NCBI GenBank assembly: GCA_019638595.1
Contig: JAHBTJ010000023.1
Location: forward strand, 48,033 to 112,032
Source: Chitinophagaceae bacterium
GTDB taxonomy: Bacteria; Bacteroidota; Bacteroidia; Chitinophagales; Chitinophagaceae
DNA length: 64,000 bases
Reading direction: 5' to 3'
Of the stretch, positions 9,179 through 19,205 are shown piece after piece. Within the stretch, counting starts at the first letter, position 1, and each line of letters begins with the position of its first letter. The notes under the pieces are model-generated. The model worked only from the letters and a program-made list of their open reading frames with translations, was not told the origin of the DNA and searched no databases. The translations under genes were made by a program, and so were the position numbers.

Positions 9179-9563
9179 GTAAATGGCTTTTACGAAAAAT
9201 AATAAGATTTTGCTGCAAAAACGATATCCAAAGAAAATATTATCGCAAGAGTGACCCATACCTGGCGGCAATTTTAAAAATGCAGCGCCAGGAAACGGGG
9301 CAAATGCATGCTCCTTCAGGGATAGAGCCACATGTGGGTTGATTTATTTCCTTTACCTCCTCCTGCGCCGCAGGCGCAACCCACTTTTACTTATGCTATG
9401 GTGGAGAATACCTGCCAGGCACCTGCAAAAACCGGATTTTATCACTGTTGTATAATTACATTCACAATATGTGTCCTCCGGAAGCGTATGCGTTTGTCCT
9501 ACCCTAAAAGATCAATACCCCGGTTTAATATTTATTTTTGTATCTTTTTAAAAAATTAGCCAT
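9179..9563. other. 385-nt intergenic region with short hairpins
   Basis: No convincing gene is present. CCTGGCG (9261-9267) pairs with CGCCAGG (9286-9292), and TGCGCC/GGCGCA forms a tight hairpin near 9364-9378. TATTTTTG at 9533-9540 fits the -7 consensus and lies 23 nt before the next start, so it is a likely promoter element, but I see no good -33 element. Confidence 0.4.
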
Positions 9564-9902
9564 ATGAGTTTTATTATTCGCTTATTGGTAACAGGGGCAG
9601 TAGCTTTCGGGTTAGCGCACCTGCTGAAAGGAATTCATATAGATACGTACTGGACGGCCCTGATATTTGCCCTGGTGCTGGCAATTGTCAATTTCATTGT
9701 TCGTCCGTTACTTATAATACTCACTATACCGCTCACCATTGTAACCTTAGGGTTATTCCTGCTGGTGATCAACGCCCTGATGGTGATGCTGGCTTCCAGG
9801 CTGGTAGACGGTATACAGGTAGATGGCTTTTGGTGGGCATTGCTGTTCAGTTTGCTACTTTCCATTGTTTCCTCGCTGCTGTTTAGCGGAAAAGAGGAGT
9901 AA
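9564..9902 (+). CDS. phage holin family 4 (PF04020-type) membrane protein
   Basis: A 112-residue protein of four hydrophobic segments with the family signature region NFIVRPLLIILTIPLTIVTL, followed by LVINALMVMLASRLVDGIQV. Despite the name 'phage holin family', members are ordinary chromosomal four-helix proteins in many bacteria and no phage gene is nearby. Function unknown. The length is typical of the family. Confidence 0.85.
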   Translation: MSFIIRLLVTGAVAFGLAHLLKGIHIDTYWTALIFALVLAIVNFIVRPLLIILTIPLTIVTLGLFLLVINALMVMLASRLVDGIQVDGFWWALLFSLLLSIVSSLLFSGKEE

Positions 9903-10026
9903 TCCGTTAAAATACCGGTGGTAACAATATCATAATAAACCCTCTAAATACGTTTATACAGCAAACTTCCGGTCATCAGCAAGCAAAATAACCATTATAA
10001 TCCTCCTGCATATTTCAAAAAACCAA

Positions 10027-10034
10027 TAGGTTTG
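10027..10034 (+). promoter_or_regulatory. -7 promoter box directly before a start codon
   Basis: TAGGTTTG is a perfect TAnnTTTG match that ends 3 nt before the ATG at 10038. Transcription from it would begin at or next to the start codon, giving a leaderless mRNA for the E1 gene. Confidence 0.5.
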
Positions 10035-10037
10035 TAT

Positions 10038-12056
10038 ATGCATTTCCTCCAGAAAAACTTTACCGCGCATCAACTGGAACATTTTTACCGGTCTTTACTG
10101 CTTCCACGGATGATCGAAGAAAAAATGCTGCTGCTGCTCCGGCAGGGGCGTATCGGCAAGTGGTTCAGTGGCATAGGTCAGGAAGCCATAGCCGTGGGCG
10201 CCACCCTGGCACTTGAAAAAGACGAATGGATACTACCCCTGCACAGGAACCTGGGAGTTTTTACAACACGCGGCATAAGCCTCAGTAAGCTGTTCATGCA
10301 ATGGCAGGGAGCAAAGGAAGGCTTCAGCAAAGGGCGGGAACGCAGCTTTCATTTTGGAAGCACGGAACACCATATTTGCGGAATGATCTCTCACCTGGGG
10401 CCTCAACTGGCGGTTGCGGATGGTGTGGCACTTGCCGGTAAACTGCGCAAAGAAAATAAGGTGTCGCTCGTTTTTTGCGGCGAAGGCGGTACCAGCGAAG
10501 GCGACTTTCACGAAGCGCTGAATGTTGCCGCAGTATGGGACTTACCGGTTATTTTTTTGGTTGAAAACAATGGTTACGCCTTAAGCACGCCTGTGAATGA
10601 ACAGTACCGCTGCGAACATATTGTTGACAAAGCAAAAGGATACGGCATGGAAGGTGTGCAGATAGACGGGAATAACATACTGACTGTATACGACACCCTT
10701 AAAGGTGTGCGGGAATATTGTATTGAACGGCAAAAGCCTTACCTGGTAGAATGCCTTACATTCCGCATGAGGGGCCATGAAGAAGCAAGCGGAACAAAAT
10801 ATGTTCCGGACGAATTGTTTGAGCTATGGGAACAAAAGGATCCGGTAAAAACATTTGAGCACTGGCTGCTCCAGGAGAACATTCTTACCACCATTGAAAT
10901 AGAAAGCGCTAAAACAGAATTTAAAAAATATATTGATTCAGAAATCGAAAAAGGATTCGCGGTAAATGCGATAACGCCCTCTTCCGCTGAAGAAGTGAAA
11001 GATGTATATGCGGGGTTGACCGAAGTAGAAAGCAACCGTTCTATACCTGTAATTACCGACAGCAATAATATTCATCCATCGTTGTTCAGCCTGCACGAAA
11101 AAAGGTTCCTCGACAGTATAAGTGAAGGAATTTACCAAAGCATGCTGCTGTGGGACAACCTGGTTTTAATGGGGCAGGACATTGCCGGATATGGCGGCGC
11201 TTTTAAGATTACCGAAGGACTGGTAAATAAATTTGGTAAAGAGCGCGTAAGAAATACTCCTTTATGCGAAAGCGCTATTATTGGCGCAGCCCTGGGCTTA
11301 AGTCTCGAAGGCTTTAAAAGCATAGTGGAAATGCAGTTTGCCGATTTTATCAGCAGCGGCTTTAACCAGGTAGTAAATAATCTTGCCAAAATACATTACC
11401 GCTGGGGCCAACGGGCAGATGTGGTGATCAGGATGCCTGCCGGCGCGGGAGTAGGCGCCGGGCCGTTTCATTCACAAAGTAATGAAGCCTGGTTTGTACA
11501 TACGCCGGGGTTAAAAGTAGTATACCCTTCCAACCCGGCCGATGCCAAGGGTTTGCTGATAGCCGCTGTAAACGATCCTAACCCGGTGTTGTTTTTTGAA
11601 CACAAAGGGCTGTACAGGAGCATTACCGGCCCCGTTCCCGAAGAAGCATATGAAATACCTATCGGCAAAGCCCGATTAGTGGAAGAGGGAGAAGATATTT
11701 CCGTGGTTACTTACGGAGCGGGTGTGCACTGGGCTATGGAATACGCCCTGCAGCATCCGCAGGTTTCGTTTGACATACTGGATCTTCGCACGCTGCTACC
11801 CTTAGATCATGAGGCTATCCGGTCATCTGTTTCCCGCACAGGAAGAGTATTGATTTTACATGAAGATACCCTGACCGGTGGCATAGGTGCAGAGATCAGC
11901 GCATGGATAGCCGAACATTGCTTTTCCATCCTCGATGCTCCCGTAATGCGCTGCGCCTCTTTAGATACTCCTGTTCCCTTTAATATTGAGCTTGAAAAAA
12001 ACTTCCTGGCTAAAGCGCGGCTGCACGAATGTGTGCAGCAATTACTGAAGTACTGA
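10038..12056 (+). CDS. 2-oxoacid dehydrogenase E1, fused alpha and beta subunits
   Basis: The ATG at 10038 gives 672 residues. A TTG six bases earlier belongs to the promoter box. The N-terminal ~330 residues are the E1-alpha TPP domain (QGRIGKWFSGIGQEAI, GEGGTSEGDFHEALN with G148-E149-G150 in place of GDG, VENNGYA). After a linker comes E1-beta (NTPLCESAIIGAALGLSLEG, MPAGAGVGAGPFHSQSNEAW, VVYPSNPADAKGLL, and EDTLTGGIGAEISAWIAEH near the end). The fused form is the usual branched-chain/2-oxoacid dehydrogenase E1 in this phylum. It decarboxylates 2-oxoacids with thiamine diphosphate and transfers the acyl group to an E2 lipoyl domain; no E2 or E3 gene is in the window. The exact substrate is not certain. 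Confidence 0.88.
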   Translation: MHFLQKNFTAHQLEHFYRSLLLPRMIEEKMLLLLRQGRIGKWFSGIGQEAIAVGATLALEKDEWILPLHRNLGVFTTRGISLSKLFMQWQGAKEGFSKGRERSFHFGSTEHHICGMISHLGPQLAVADGVALAGKLRKENKVSLVFCGEGGTSEGDFHEALNVAAVWDLPVIFLVENNGYALSTPVNEQYRCEHIVDKAKGYGMEGVQIDGNNILTVYDTLKGVREYCIERQKPYLVECLTFRMRGHEEASGTKYVPDELFELWEQKDPVKTFEHWLLQENILTTIEIESAKTEFKKYIDSEIEKGFAVNAITPSSAEEVKDVYAGLTEVESNRSIPVITDSNNIHPSLFSLHEKRFLDSISEGIYQSMLLWDNLVLMGQDIAGYGGAFKITEGLVNKFGKERVRNTPLCESAIIGAALGLSLEGFKSIVEMQFADFISSGFNQVVNNLAKIHYRWGQRADVVIRMPAGAGVGAGPFHSQSNEAWFVHTPGLKVVYPSNPADAKGLLIAAVNDPNPVLFFEHKGLYRSITGPVPEEAYEIPIGKARLVEEGEDISVVTYGAGVHWAMEYALQHPQVSFDILDLRTLLPLDHEAIRSSVSRTGRVLILHEDTLTGGIGAEISAWIAEHCFSILDAPVMRCASLDTPVPFNIELEKNFLAKARLHECVQQLLKY

Positions 12057-12216
12057 TCAACATCCCCGGGTATCCCGTGATTTTGTTTTCCATAGCGGTT
12101 AACCCGGATCTTATCGCCGCTTAAATATGGAACGCAAACAAAGTTTATAATTATCTTAGTACCTCTGCATTCAATATCCATTAGCTGCATTGTTACCGGA
12201 TCTAAATCATTTGCAT

Positions 12217-14112
12217 ATGAGGTATTTTTTCATTGGCACATTCCTGCTATTCGTTTATACAGCAATTGCCCAGCCAACTCAAAAACCAGCTTTACACGGT
12301 AAGCACTGGATGGCTATTACAGGGAAGCCATTGGCTGCAACCGCCGGCGCCGCCATATTTCAAAAAGGAGGTAATGCTGTTGACGCAGCATGCGCCATGA
12401 TAGCCGCTACCTGTACCATGTGGGATGTATTGAGCTGGGGTGGGGAAACACAGGCATTGATATACAATCCCAGAACCGGTAAGGTGATCGGCATCAATGC
12501 GCTGGGCGTAGCGCCCACCGGCGCCACGGCCGCATTCTTTAAAAATAAGGGAATGGATTTCCCGCCCGAATATGGTCCCCTGGCAGCGGTTACTCCCGGC
12601 ACACCCGGTGGAATATGCACTATGCTGGCTGAATATGGTACCATGAGCTTAAAAGAGGTGCTGGAGCCAGCAATACAAATGGCAGCCGGTTACCCGATAG
12701 ATGCTCAGACAGCTAACAGCATAGAAAAAAATAAGAGCAGGATTAAAAATTGGCCCTATTCCGGCAAAGTATTTTTACCGCATACAGGCGAAAAAAGGGA
12801 AGCTCCTGAAGCCGGGGAGATATTTATACAAAAAGATTTGCTGAACACTTTGCAAAAGATGGTAGATGCCGAGCAAGAGGCGCTGAAAAAAAAGAAAGGC
12901 CGCAAAGAAGCGATATATGCTGCATATAACAGGTTCTACAAAGGCGATATAGCATCGGAATTTGTAAGAGGCTGCCGGGAACAGGGCGGGCTAATTACAA
13001 AAGACGACCTGGCCAACTGGAAAGTTCAGGTAGAGGAGCCTATGAAAGTAAATTATAAAGGAATTGATATTTATAAATTGCCGCAATGGACACAGGGGCC
13101 CATGTTGTTACAGTCGCTTAACATTCTTGAAAATTTTGATTTAAAAAGCATGGGTTATAATTCATCAAACTATATCCATACTGTAACACAAGCCATGCAA
13201 CTGGCATTTGCCGACAGGGATTTTTATTATGGCGATCCTTATTTCCCTCCTGAAGAGCCTATGCAGGGATTGCTTTCGAAAGCATATGCGAAGCAGAGAG
13301 CTATGCTCATTAACACGGATAGAAATATAGCAGATGCTGTACCCGGCGACCCCTACCCTTTTGAAGGAAAAACCAACCCGTTTTCAGAATTACTTAAAAA
13401 ACGCGGACTTCCCGGCGACTCCGCTTCCCTTAAAAAACCAGGCGGCAGCACGCCTGCCCATGATATTGTATTGCATACCGATACAGCAGAAGCCCTTTAC
13501 CAGGATCGCTTATGGCGTGGCACCACATCGGTTGAAGCAGCAGACGCAGAAGGCTGGGTAGTATCTGTTACACCCAGCGGCGGCTGGATACCGGCCTGCA
13601 TAGCAGGCAATACAGGCATAGGCATGAGCCAAAGAATGCAAAGCTTTGTATGCGATGCGGAACTGGATCCGTTCAACATAGTAGAGCCGGGCAAAAGACC
13701 CAGGGTAACGCTTACGCCTACCCTTGCGTTGAAAGACGGCAGGCCTTTTTTATCGTTCGCAGTGCAGGGCGGGGATACGCAGGAACAGAACTTATTACAA
13801 TTCTTCTTAAACATGGTAGAATTTGGCATGACAGTGCAGGAGGCTACAGAAGCTGCCAACGTGAATACAGACCAGCTATGGCTGTCGCTGGGTGGAGTTA
13901 AAAATGCCGAACGCCGGCCCCGTGCAGGAAGATTGCTCCTGAACAGCAATACGCCCTCCTGGACCAGGAAAGAATTGACGGAAAAGGGATACATCCTGAC
14001 CTACGCCGACAGAACATCAGGACCTATCAATGCTATTTACTTCGACTGGAAACACAAAACCTTTTGGGGCGGTAGCAGTAACCACGGAGAAGATTATGGC
14101 ATTGGGTGGTAA
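12217..14112 (+). CDS. gamma-glutamyltransferase family protein (secreted)
   Basis: The ATG at 12217 starts a signal peptide (MRYFFIGTFLLFVYTAIAQ); the in-frame TTG at 12190 is not needed. The 631-residue protein has the GGT fold: GGNAVDAACAMIAA, PGTPGGICTML, then the autoprocessing site RGTTSV with candidate nucleophile Thr436/437, and SGGWIPACIAGNTGIGMSQR. Most GGTs have His after the double Thr; here it is Ser. Ntn hydrolases of this family cleave themselves into two chains and transfer or hydrolyse gamma-glutamyl groups in the periplasm. An acylase role is also possible given the Ser. It is followed by trpB2 after about 100 nt. Confidence 0.85.
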   Translation: MRYFFIGTFLLFVYTAIAQPTQKPALHGKHWMAITGKPLAATAGAAIFQKGGNAVDAACAMIAATCTMWDVLSWGGETQALIYNPRTGKVIGINALGVAPTGATAAFFKNKGMDFPPEYGPLAAVTPGTPGGICTMLAEYGTMSLKEVLEPAIQMAAGYPIDAQTANSIEKNKSRIKNWPYSGKVFLPHTGEKREAPEAGEIFIQKDLLNTLQKMVDAEQEALKKKKGRKEAIYAAYNRFYKGDIASEFVRGCREQGGLITKDDLANWKVQVEEPMKVNYKGIDIYKLPQWTQGPMLLQSLNILENFDLKSMGYNSSNYIHTVTQAMQLAFADRDFYYGDPYFPPEEPMQGLLSKAYAKQRAMLINTDRNIADAVPGDPYPFEGKTNPFSELLKKRGLPGDSASLKKPGGSTPAHDIVLHTDTAEALYQDRLWRGTTSVEAADAEGWVVSVTPSGGWIPACIAGNTGIGMSQRMQSFVCDAELDPFNIVEPGKRPRVTLTPTLALKDGRPFLSFAVQGGDTQEQNLLQFFLNMVEFGMTVQEATEAANVNTDQLWLSLGGVKNAERRPRAGRLLLNSNTPSWTRKELTEKGYILTYADRTSGPINAIYFDWKHKTFWGGSSNHGEDYGIGW

Positions 14113-14209
14113 GTATACCGCCTGCCGGCGCTATAAAGAATAGTAAAATACAGTGAATGGTTCATTTAACCGGTCTTTTCTGTATCTTGACAAACCTAAA
14201 TTACCTACC

Positions 14210-15574
14210 ATGGCAAAACAACGAAAAATCACTTTACAGGAATCAGAGATACCTACCCACTGGTATAACATTTTGGCAGACATGCCTAACAAACCATTGC
14301 CGCCGCTGCATCCCGGAACACAGCAGCCGATCGGGCCCGAAGACCTTGCGCCGCTTTTCCCTATGGAACTTATCAAACAGGAGGTGAGTGCCGATAAATG
14401 GATAGAGATACCCGAAGAAGTAAGGGATATTTATGCCCTTTGGCGCCCTACTCCCATGTACAGGGCTTACGGGTTGGAAAAAACGCTGGGCACAAAATCA
14501 AAAATTTACTACAAATACGAAGGCGTTAGTCCTGCCGGTTCGCACAAACCCAATACCGCTGTTCCGCAGGCCTATTATAATATGAAAGAAGGGGTAAAGA
14601 AAATTTCTACTGAAACCGGCGCCGGTCAGTGGGGCAGCGCTTTGAGCTTTGCCTGTAAATTATTTGGAATTGAGTGCGAAGTTTTTATGGTAAAGGTTAG
14701 CTACGAAGGAAAGCCCTACCGGAAGATCATGATGAACACCTGGGGCGGAACGGTGCATGCATCTCCCAGTACACTCACCAATGCCGGTAAAACAGTACTG
14801 GCAAAAGATCCTCAATCGCCCGGGAGCCTGGGTATCGCTATTTCTGAAGCGGTAGAAGTTGCCGCAACCAATAGTGATACCAAATATTCATTAGGCAGCG
14901 TACTGAACCATGTACTGATGCACCAAACAGTAATAGGACTGGAATCGCTGAAGCAGTTGGAAAAAGCGGGTGATTATCCTGATATTGTAGTAGCTCCGTT
15001 TGGCGGTGGCTCCAATTTTGCCGGTATTACTTTTCCTTTTTTACAAAACAACCTCACCGGCGGTAAAAAAATACGGGCTATTGCTGTAGAACCCACTTCC
15101 TGCCCCAAGCTTACCCGCGGTGAGTTCAGGTACGACTTTGGCGATACCGTAGGCATGACGCCCCTGATCCCAATGTATACCCTGGGGCATAATTTCATTC
15201 CTTCGCCTATACATGCGGGTGGGCTTCGCTACCATGGCGCCGGCGCTATTGTAAGCCAACTGCTGAAGGATGGTATTATTGAAGCGGATGCCATCAACCA
15301 AACGGAATGCTTCGATGCCGGCTTATTATTCTCGGGGGCAGAAGGTATCATTCCCGCGCCTGAAGCCACGCATGCCATTGCGGAAGTGATACGCCAGGCT
15401 AAACAGGCAGATGAAGAAGGAGTATCCAAAACCATCCTGTTTAATTTGTGCGGTCATGGTCATTTTGATTTGAGCGCTTACGAAAATTATCTTGCCGGCA
15501 AAATTGTGGACTACGAGGTTTCAAAAGAAGATATTAATACATCGCTGGCAGAACTGAACACGCCTGTTATTTAA
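14210..15574 (+). CDS. TrpB-like pyridoxal-phosphate-dependent enzyme (TrpB2 type)
   Basis: The ATG at 14210 ([10 protein letters not shown]) gives 454 residues. The long N-terminus ([20 protein letters not shown]) and the PLP-lysine motif [15 protein letters not shown] with K113 are diagnostic of the TrpB2 branch. The [12 protein letters not shown] motif and the glycine-rich phosphate site FGGGSNFAG are present. TrpB2 enzymes convert indole and serine to tryptophan and often act apart from TrpA. No other trp genes are nearby, so it may serve to salvage indole. A strong terminator follows 26 nt after the stop. Confidence 0.9.
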   Translation: MAKQRKITLQESEIPTHWYNILADMPNKPLPPLHPGTQQPIGPEDLAPLFPMELIKQEVSADKWIEIPEEVRDIYALWRPTPMYRAYGLEKTLGTKSKIYYKYEGVSPAGSHKPNTAVPQAYYNMKEGVKKISTETGAGQWGSALSFACKLFGIECEVFMVKVSYEGKPYRKIMMNTWGGTVHASPSTLTNAGKTVLAKDPQSPGSLGIAISEAVEVAATNSDTKYSLGSVLNHVLMHQTVIGLESLKQLEKAGDYPDIVVAPFGGGSNFAGITFPFLQNNLTGGKKIRAIAVEPTSCPKLTRGEFRYDFGDTVGMTPLIPMYTLGHNFIPSPIHAGGLRYHGAGAIVSQLLKDGIIEADAINQTECFDAGLLFSGAEGIIPAPEATHAIAEVIRQAKQADEEGVSKTILFNLCGHGHFDLSAYENYLAGKIVDYEVSKEDINTSLAELNTPVI

Positions 15575-15600
15575 TAAATACAATAGCAATAAAAAAACAA

Positions 15601-15640
15601 AAAGGTCAGTAAGGAAACATATATCCTCACTGACTTTTTT
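15601..15640. terminator. bidirectional terminator
   Basis: AAAGGTCAGTAAGGA pairs with TCCTCACTGACTTTT around AACATATA, with one G-T pair and one mismatch. It is flanked by A and T runs and lies between the convergent trpB2 and hexosaminidase genes. Confidence 0.8.
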
Positions 15641-15654
15641 ACATTAATACAGAT

Positions 15655-18276
15655 CTAGTTCAATTTAGGCACAAGAACAGATGATCCCGGGCTTACCGTT
15701 CTTCCGGACCTGCCTGCAGCGTCGAAAGTTTTAATAAGCACGTTCCCCGTTACCGGAACCGGCCCGGTGTACAGGGATGATTGCCGGGTAGGCTCTGTTC
15801 CATCGGTAGTATAGTGTATACTTATGCCCGGCAAAGCTACATTGGCTTTTAGTTGTCCCCCATTGATAATGGCCCCCGCGGCAGGCACACGGTAAGCGTA
15901 TCCGCCATTGATCTTAGCAAGTTTGGGAAACTCCCTTTGTGCGATGGTATTGGCAAAACGGTTCCAGTCTTCGTCTATCTCTTTTATTCTTTTTTGCCGG
16001 TTGCTTTCGGCTTCCCACCGGCGTTCGGGCGACCAGGCGCTTTCCGCAAAACCCAGTAATTTAGGCAGCATATAATACTCCACCATATCTCTTCCCTTGA
16101 TCGTTTCACTCCACAACTGCGCTTCCACTCCTATAATATTTTTTTTCGCCTCGGGCTGCAAAGCCTGCAGCCCCATACCCGGCTGATCAAAATGCACATC
16201 GTTGCCCATCGCATCTTTAAATGTTACATTAAACATATTATAAGGCGCGAACACATACGCGTTCCTGGTATCTATAAAACCGGCCCAATACAGTCCCGGT
16301 TCTTTAGGGTCATTACTATAGGCGAGGTCGAAATAGAAGTTAGAAACATTGCATAATACTATATTATAGCCCGCATTGGCAAGCCGGTATCCCAGGTCGG
16401 GGTAATCAAACAAATTATTCCAGATATAAGGCACCACTTTTTTACCGGCAAATTCAGGGTTGGGCTTATACTTTCCATTTTCGTCTTTCAGCAACGCTAC
16501 TTCTTCCCACCCATGCACGGCTAAATTCCTTTTTTCCATTCTTTTTACAAGCTCCCGGAAAAAGTAGGTCTGCAGGTTCTTGGGGTCTTTGATATCAGGA
16601 TTTTTTTTCAGCAATTCCAATGCCTCCGGCGACTGTGTCCAGGCTCCTTCGGCTACCTCATCGCCACCCGCGTGAAAAATATCCATTGTAAGTCCCGCCT
16701 CTTTATACATCATATCAAATTCATCCACCACTTTTTCATAAAACCGGTAAGTAGATTCCCGGCTCACGTTCACCACATTATCTTTATACAACTGAGCCGA
16801 CAGGTACACCGACTTATCTTCAGGATCTATCAGCCTGTATTCATTGGCTTCTTCTTCTTTTCCCTCTTTCATTAAACGTTCATAGCGTGCTTCCATCGAC
16901 TTGATCGCAGCGCGCGCATGCCCCGGAAAATTAAGTTCGGGAATGATCTTAATATGCCTGTTTTTCGCATACTTCAATATCTCTATAAAGTCTGAGCGGG
17001 TATAATAACCGCTCCCATATTTGTCTTTCGCGTTGGCAAAAGGTCCCGAACCATACGCCGGGTGCAGTGCCGCCACTTCCTTACTACTTACATGCTGCCG
17101 CCGAGCGCCAACTTCGGTAAGTTCCGGTAACCCGGGAATTTCCACCCGCCAGCCCTCATCTTCCGAGGTATACAGCAGCAAATGGTTTATTTTATACCGT
17201 GCCAATACATCCAGTATTTTTAAAACGGTTTCTTTTGTCTGGAAATTACGGCTTACATCCAGGTGTACACTCCTGAAGCCAAACCGCGGAGCATCATCAA
17301 TACTTACATGAGGCAGGCTTACAGCAGTGTTTTTACCAAGATACACTTCCGTTGGTACTAACGCCAGCATACTCTGGATGCCATAAAAAACACCCGCAGC
17401 ATCATACCCTGTAATTGCTACTCCTTTTTCGTTGATGGTTAACCGGTAGCCTTCGGGGCTTTTCTCCTGTACGGCAGCAGCGTTTATGGCAAGATGAATG
17501 CCGGTGGCATTTTCGTTTTCTGCAATTGCAAGATCCATACCCGTAATTTCTTTAAGATACTTTGCCAGTAAAGATGCTTCTTCCTTCAGCGGTCCGTTAT
17601 AGCTGATCCGCGTACCGGCATTCACCTCAAAAAAGCCATTGCCAGCCGTATAATGCAAAGGCGTAGGTATAACAGGCAATAACTGATCAGGCTTTAAAAC
17701 AGACAGGGATGCGTTTTCCCAGTATGTTTTCTCTGGAGAAGCCGCCACCTCTTTATCGTTCTTTCCGCGTAAAAGCTGTTCCTTCCGTGTAAAAGGCATT
17801 AACGTATACTGGTCTATTTCGGCAATAGCCTCCTCTTTGCCTTCACGATCGTAGTAAACAATATAAATCCCCAGCGGTCCGTCTGTTTCTTTAATAACCG
17901 CTCCCTGCGCTTTATAAAGTATATCCGTGGAGTCTCCTTTCTTTAAATTAAAGCCGGCATTAGGATACAGCCTGAACCAATCGCCATTAATATGCTCAAG
18001 CGTTGCACGCTGCCGGGGTGTTTCAATAACAGGGCTTGGAGCTATTGAAAAAAACAATCCCCAGTTCTTATCTGTAAGCTCCCGGTCATCATTATTGATT
18101 AAACGAAAACGGGCTGTATACCCGGTGCCTGAATCGGGAAAATTGCTCACCAGCTCCCACTTTACTGCCAGCTTTGTTTTAGCGTTTTTCGCAACATGTT
18201 GTTTTTCAGAAGTACAGGAAAAAAACAGAACAACAAAAGAAAGGCTTATAAAAAAAATAATGGTTGATCGCTTCAT
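15655..18276 (-). CDS. beta-N-acetylhexosaminidase, GH20, lipoprotein
   Basis: This 873-residue protein has a lipoprotein signal (MKRSTIIFFISLSFVVLFFSC, lipid Cys at 21). Order of domains: an N-terminal CHB_HEX-like immunoglobulin-fold domain (about 30-180), a GH20b domain (about 205-325), the GH20 TIM barrel (about 330-740; RFGFRSVHLDVSRNFQ, IIPELNFPGHARA, then HAGGDEVAEGAW with the catalytic pair D539-E540), and a C-terminal CHB_HEX_C-like domain (IHYTTDGTEPTRQSSLY). It removes terminal GlcNAc or GalNAc from chitin fragments or glycoproteins at the cell surface or periplasm. It is monocistronic. Confidence 0.92.
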   Translation of the reverse strand: MKRSTIIFFISLSFVVLFFSCTSEKQHVAKNAKTKLAVKWELVSNFPDSGTGYTARFRLINNDDRELTDKNWGLFFSIAPSPVIETPRQRATLEHINGDWFRLYPNAGFNLKKGDSTDILYKAQGAVIKETDGPLGIYIVYYDREGKEEAIAEIDQYTLMPFTRKEQLLRGKNDKEVAASPEKTYWENASLSVLKPDQLLPVIPTPLHYTAGNGFFEVNAGTRISYNGPLKEEASLLAKYLKEITGMDLAIAENENATGIHLAINAAAVQEKSPEGYRLTINEKGVAITGYDAAGVFYGIQSMLALVPTEVYLGKNTAVSLPHVSIDDAPRFGFRSVHLDVSRNFQTKETVLKILDVLARYKINHLLLYTSEDEGWRVEIPGLPELTEVGARRQHVSSKEVAALHPAYGSGPFANAKDKYGSGYYTRSDFIEILKYAKNRHIKIIPELNFPGHARAAIKSMEARYERLMKEGKEEEANEYRLIDPEDKSVYLSAQLYKDNVVNVSRESTYRFYEKVVDEFDMMYKEAGLTMDIFHAGGDEVAEGAWTQSPEALELLKKNPDIKDPKNLQTYFFRELVKRMEKRNLAVHGWEEVALLKDENGKYKPNPEFAGKKVVPYIWNNLFDYPDLGYRLANAGYNIVLCNVSNFYFDLAYSNDPKEPGLYWAGFIDTRNAYVFAPYNMFNVTFKDAMGNDVHFDQPGMGLQALQPEAKKNIIGVEAQLWSETIKGRDMVEYYMLPKLLGFAESAWSPERRWEAESNRQKRIKEIDEDWNRFANTIAQREFPKLAKINGGYAYRVPAAGAIINGGQLKANVALPGISIHYTTDGTEPTRQSSLYTGPVPVTGNVLIKTFDAAGRSGRTVSPGSSVLVPKLN

Positions 18277-18376
18277 GTACAGGTTTTTAATTTAGGGAGA
18301 CTTCAAAATATGAGAAAGATATAGCGGCAAAATACTTAAAAACCGCCATTAATATATATTACTTCATGTAGAAAAT

Positions 18377-18413
18377 GCCGCAGATGCACAGATTGAATCC
18401 ACGCATCTGCGGC
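18377..18413 (-). terminator. terminator hairpin of the DUF3108-like gene
   Basis: A perfect 11-bp inverted repeat GCCGCAGATGC (18377-18387) / GCATCTGCGGC (18403-18413) lies 42 nt beyond the minus-strand stop. On the minus strand it is followed by ATTTTC. Confidence 0.6.
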
Positions 18414-18454
18414 TAAAAGATTTAAAGTATATCCGGCTAAAGTGGTGAAGCTTA

Positions 18455-19129
18455 TTATTTTACAGATACAACCTCCATGGAGCCGGTTTGGCTTACCGTT
18501 TTTACCACTCCAAAACCCCGGGCGAACCATTCGGTACTTTCAAATGTAAGCGGTATGGCTATGGGACCGGTTTGAATATGCAGCCTGGTATGATAAGTAA
18601 TGACCAGGCAATCCCACGAACCTGCAGGAGTAGTAATTTTTTCAGTTCCCGTTACCTCCCTGTTCAGTATCTCTATTTTTAGCGTTTGCTTCAATCCATT
18701 TTTATCGGCTTCCATTTCAAAACTCCCGTCCTTTAAACGATCGCCGGGTTGTATGCCTGCCGGGTATTCCAGGTAAGCATTTTTAGCTTTTACATCCACT
18801 TTATTAAACTGCTCTGCCTGCTGTTGGGGTATAAATAATTTCATATCTGCCAGGAAAGCCCCATTTTCGCACCTTATATTGTTGATGCTGCTGCTGATCA
18901 GCTTTTTTGTTTTATCGAACAAATCGGCTTTTACAGATGCGGTGGTAACTGCACCTTTAATGCTTACACCTGAAATTTTGTAGGATAACATTCCATTATT
19001 ATCTCCGCGTTTATTGTAAATACCCAGCTCAATTGTTTTGTTGTTCTGAAGCAGGTAAAACGACTTACAATCCTGTGAGTGCAGGATATAATATGAAAAA
19101 CATGCGGCGATCAAAAAGATCATCTTCAT
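18455..19129 (-). CDS. TapB/DUF3108-like secreted protein
   Basis: A 224-residue protein with an N-terminal signal (MKMIFLIAACFSYYILHSQ). The C-terminal half has the DUF3108/TapB hallmarks: PAGIQPGDRLKDGSFEME, then TPAGSWDCLVITYHT and STEWFARGFGVVKTVS. It folds as a beta-rich domain that recurs in secreted Bacteroidota proteins with no known activity. It lies 76 nt downstream of the small stress-protein operon and may be read from its own promoter. Confidence 0.8.
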   Translation of the reverse strand: MKMIFLIAACFSYYILHSQDCKSFYLLQNNKTIELGIYNKRGDNNGMLSYKISGVSIKGAVTTASVKADLFDKTKKLISSSINNIRCENGAFLADMKLFIPQQQAEQFNKVDVKAKNAYLEYPAGIQPGDRLKDGSFEMEADKNGLKQTLKIEILNREVTGTEKITTPAGSWDCLVITYHTRLHIQTGPIAIPLTFESTEWFARGFGVVKTVSQTGSMEVVSVK

Positions 19130-19205
19130 ACAAAGACGGTTGTTCCAACCCGGAAGATAATCATTAATTTACAGATACCGAGCCAGTTACAATGGAATCT
19201 TTGTG

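Noticed and set aside
8807-9331. Longer start of the PLDc_N-like protein at 9331
   Set aside because: The added 51 residues are non-conserved and contain a Cys/Pro-rich stretch; the ATG at 9178 gives a compact membrane protein.
9564-9902. Holin-like protein as a prophage sign
   Set aside because: PF04020 and YqjE-type 'holin' families are ordinary chromosomal membrane proteins; no other phage genes are present.
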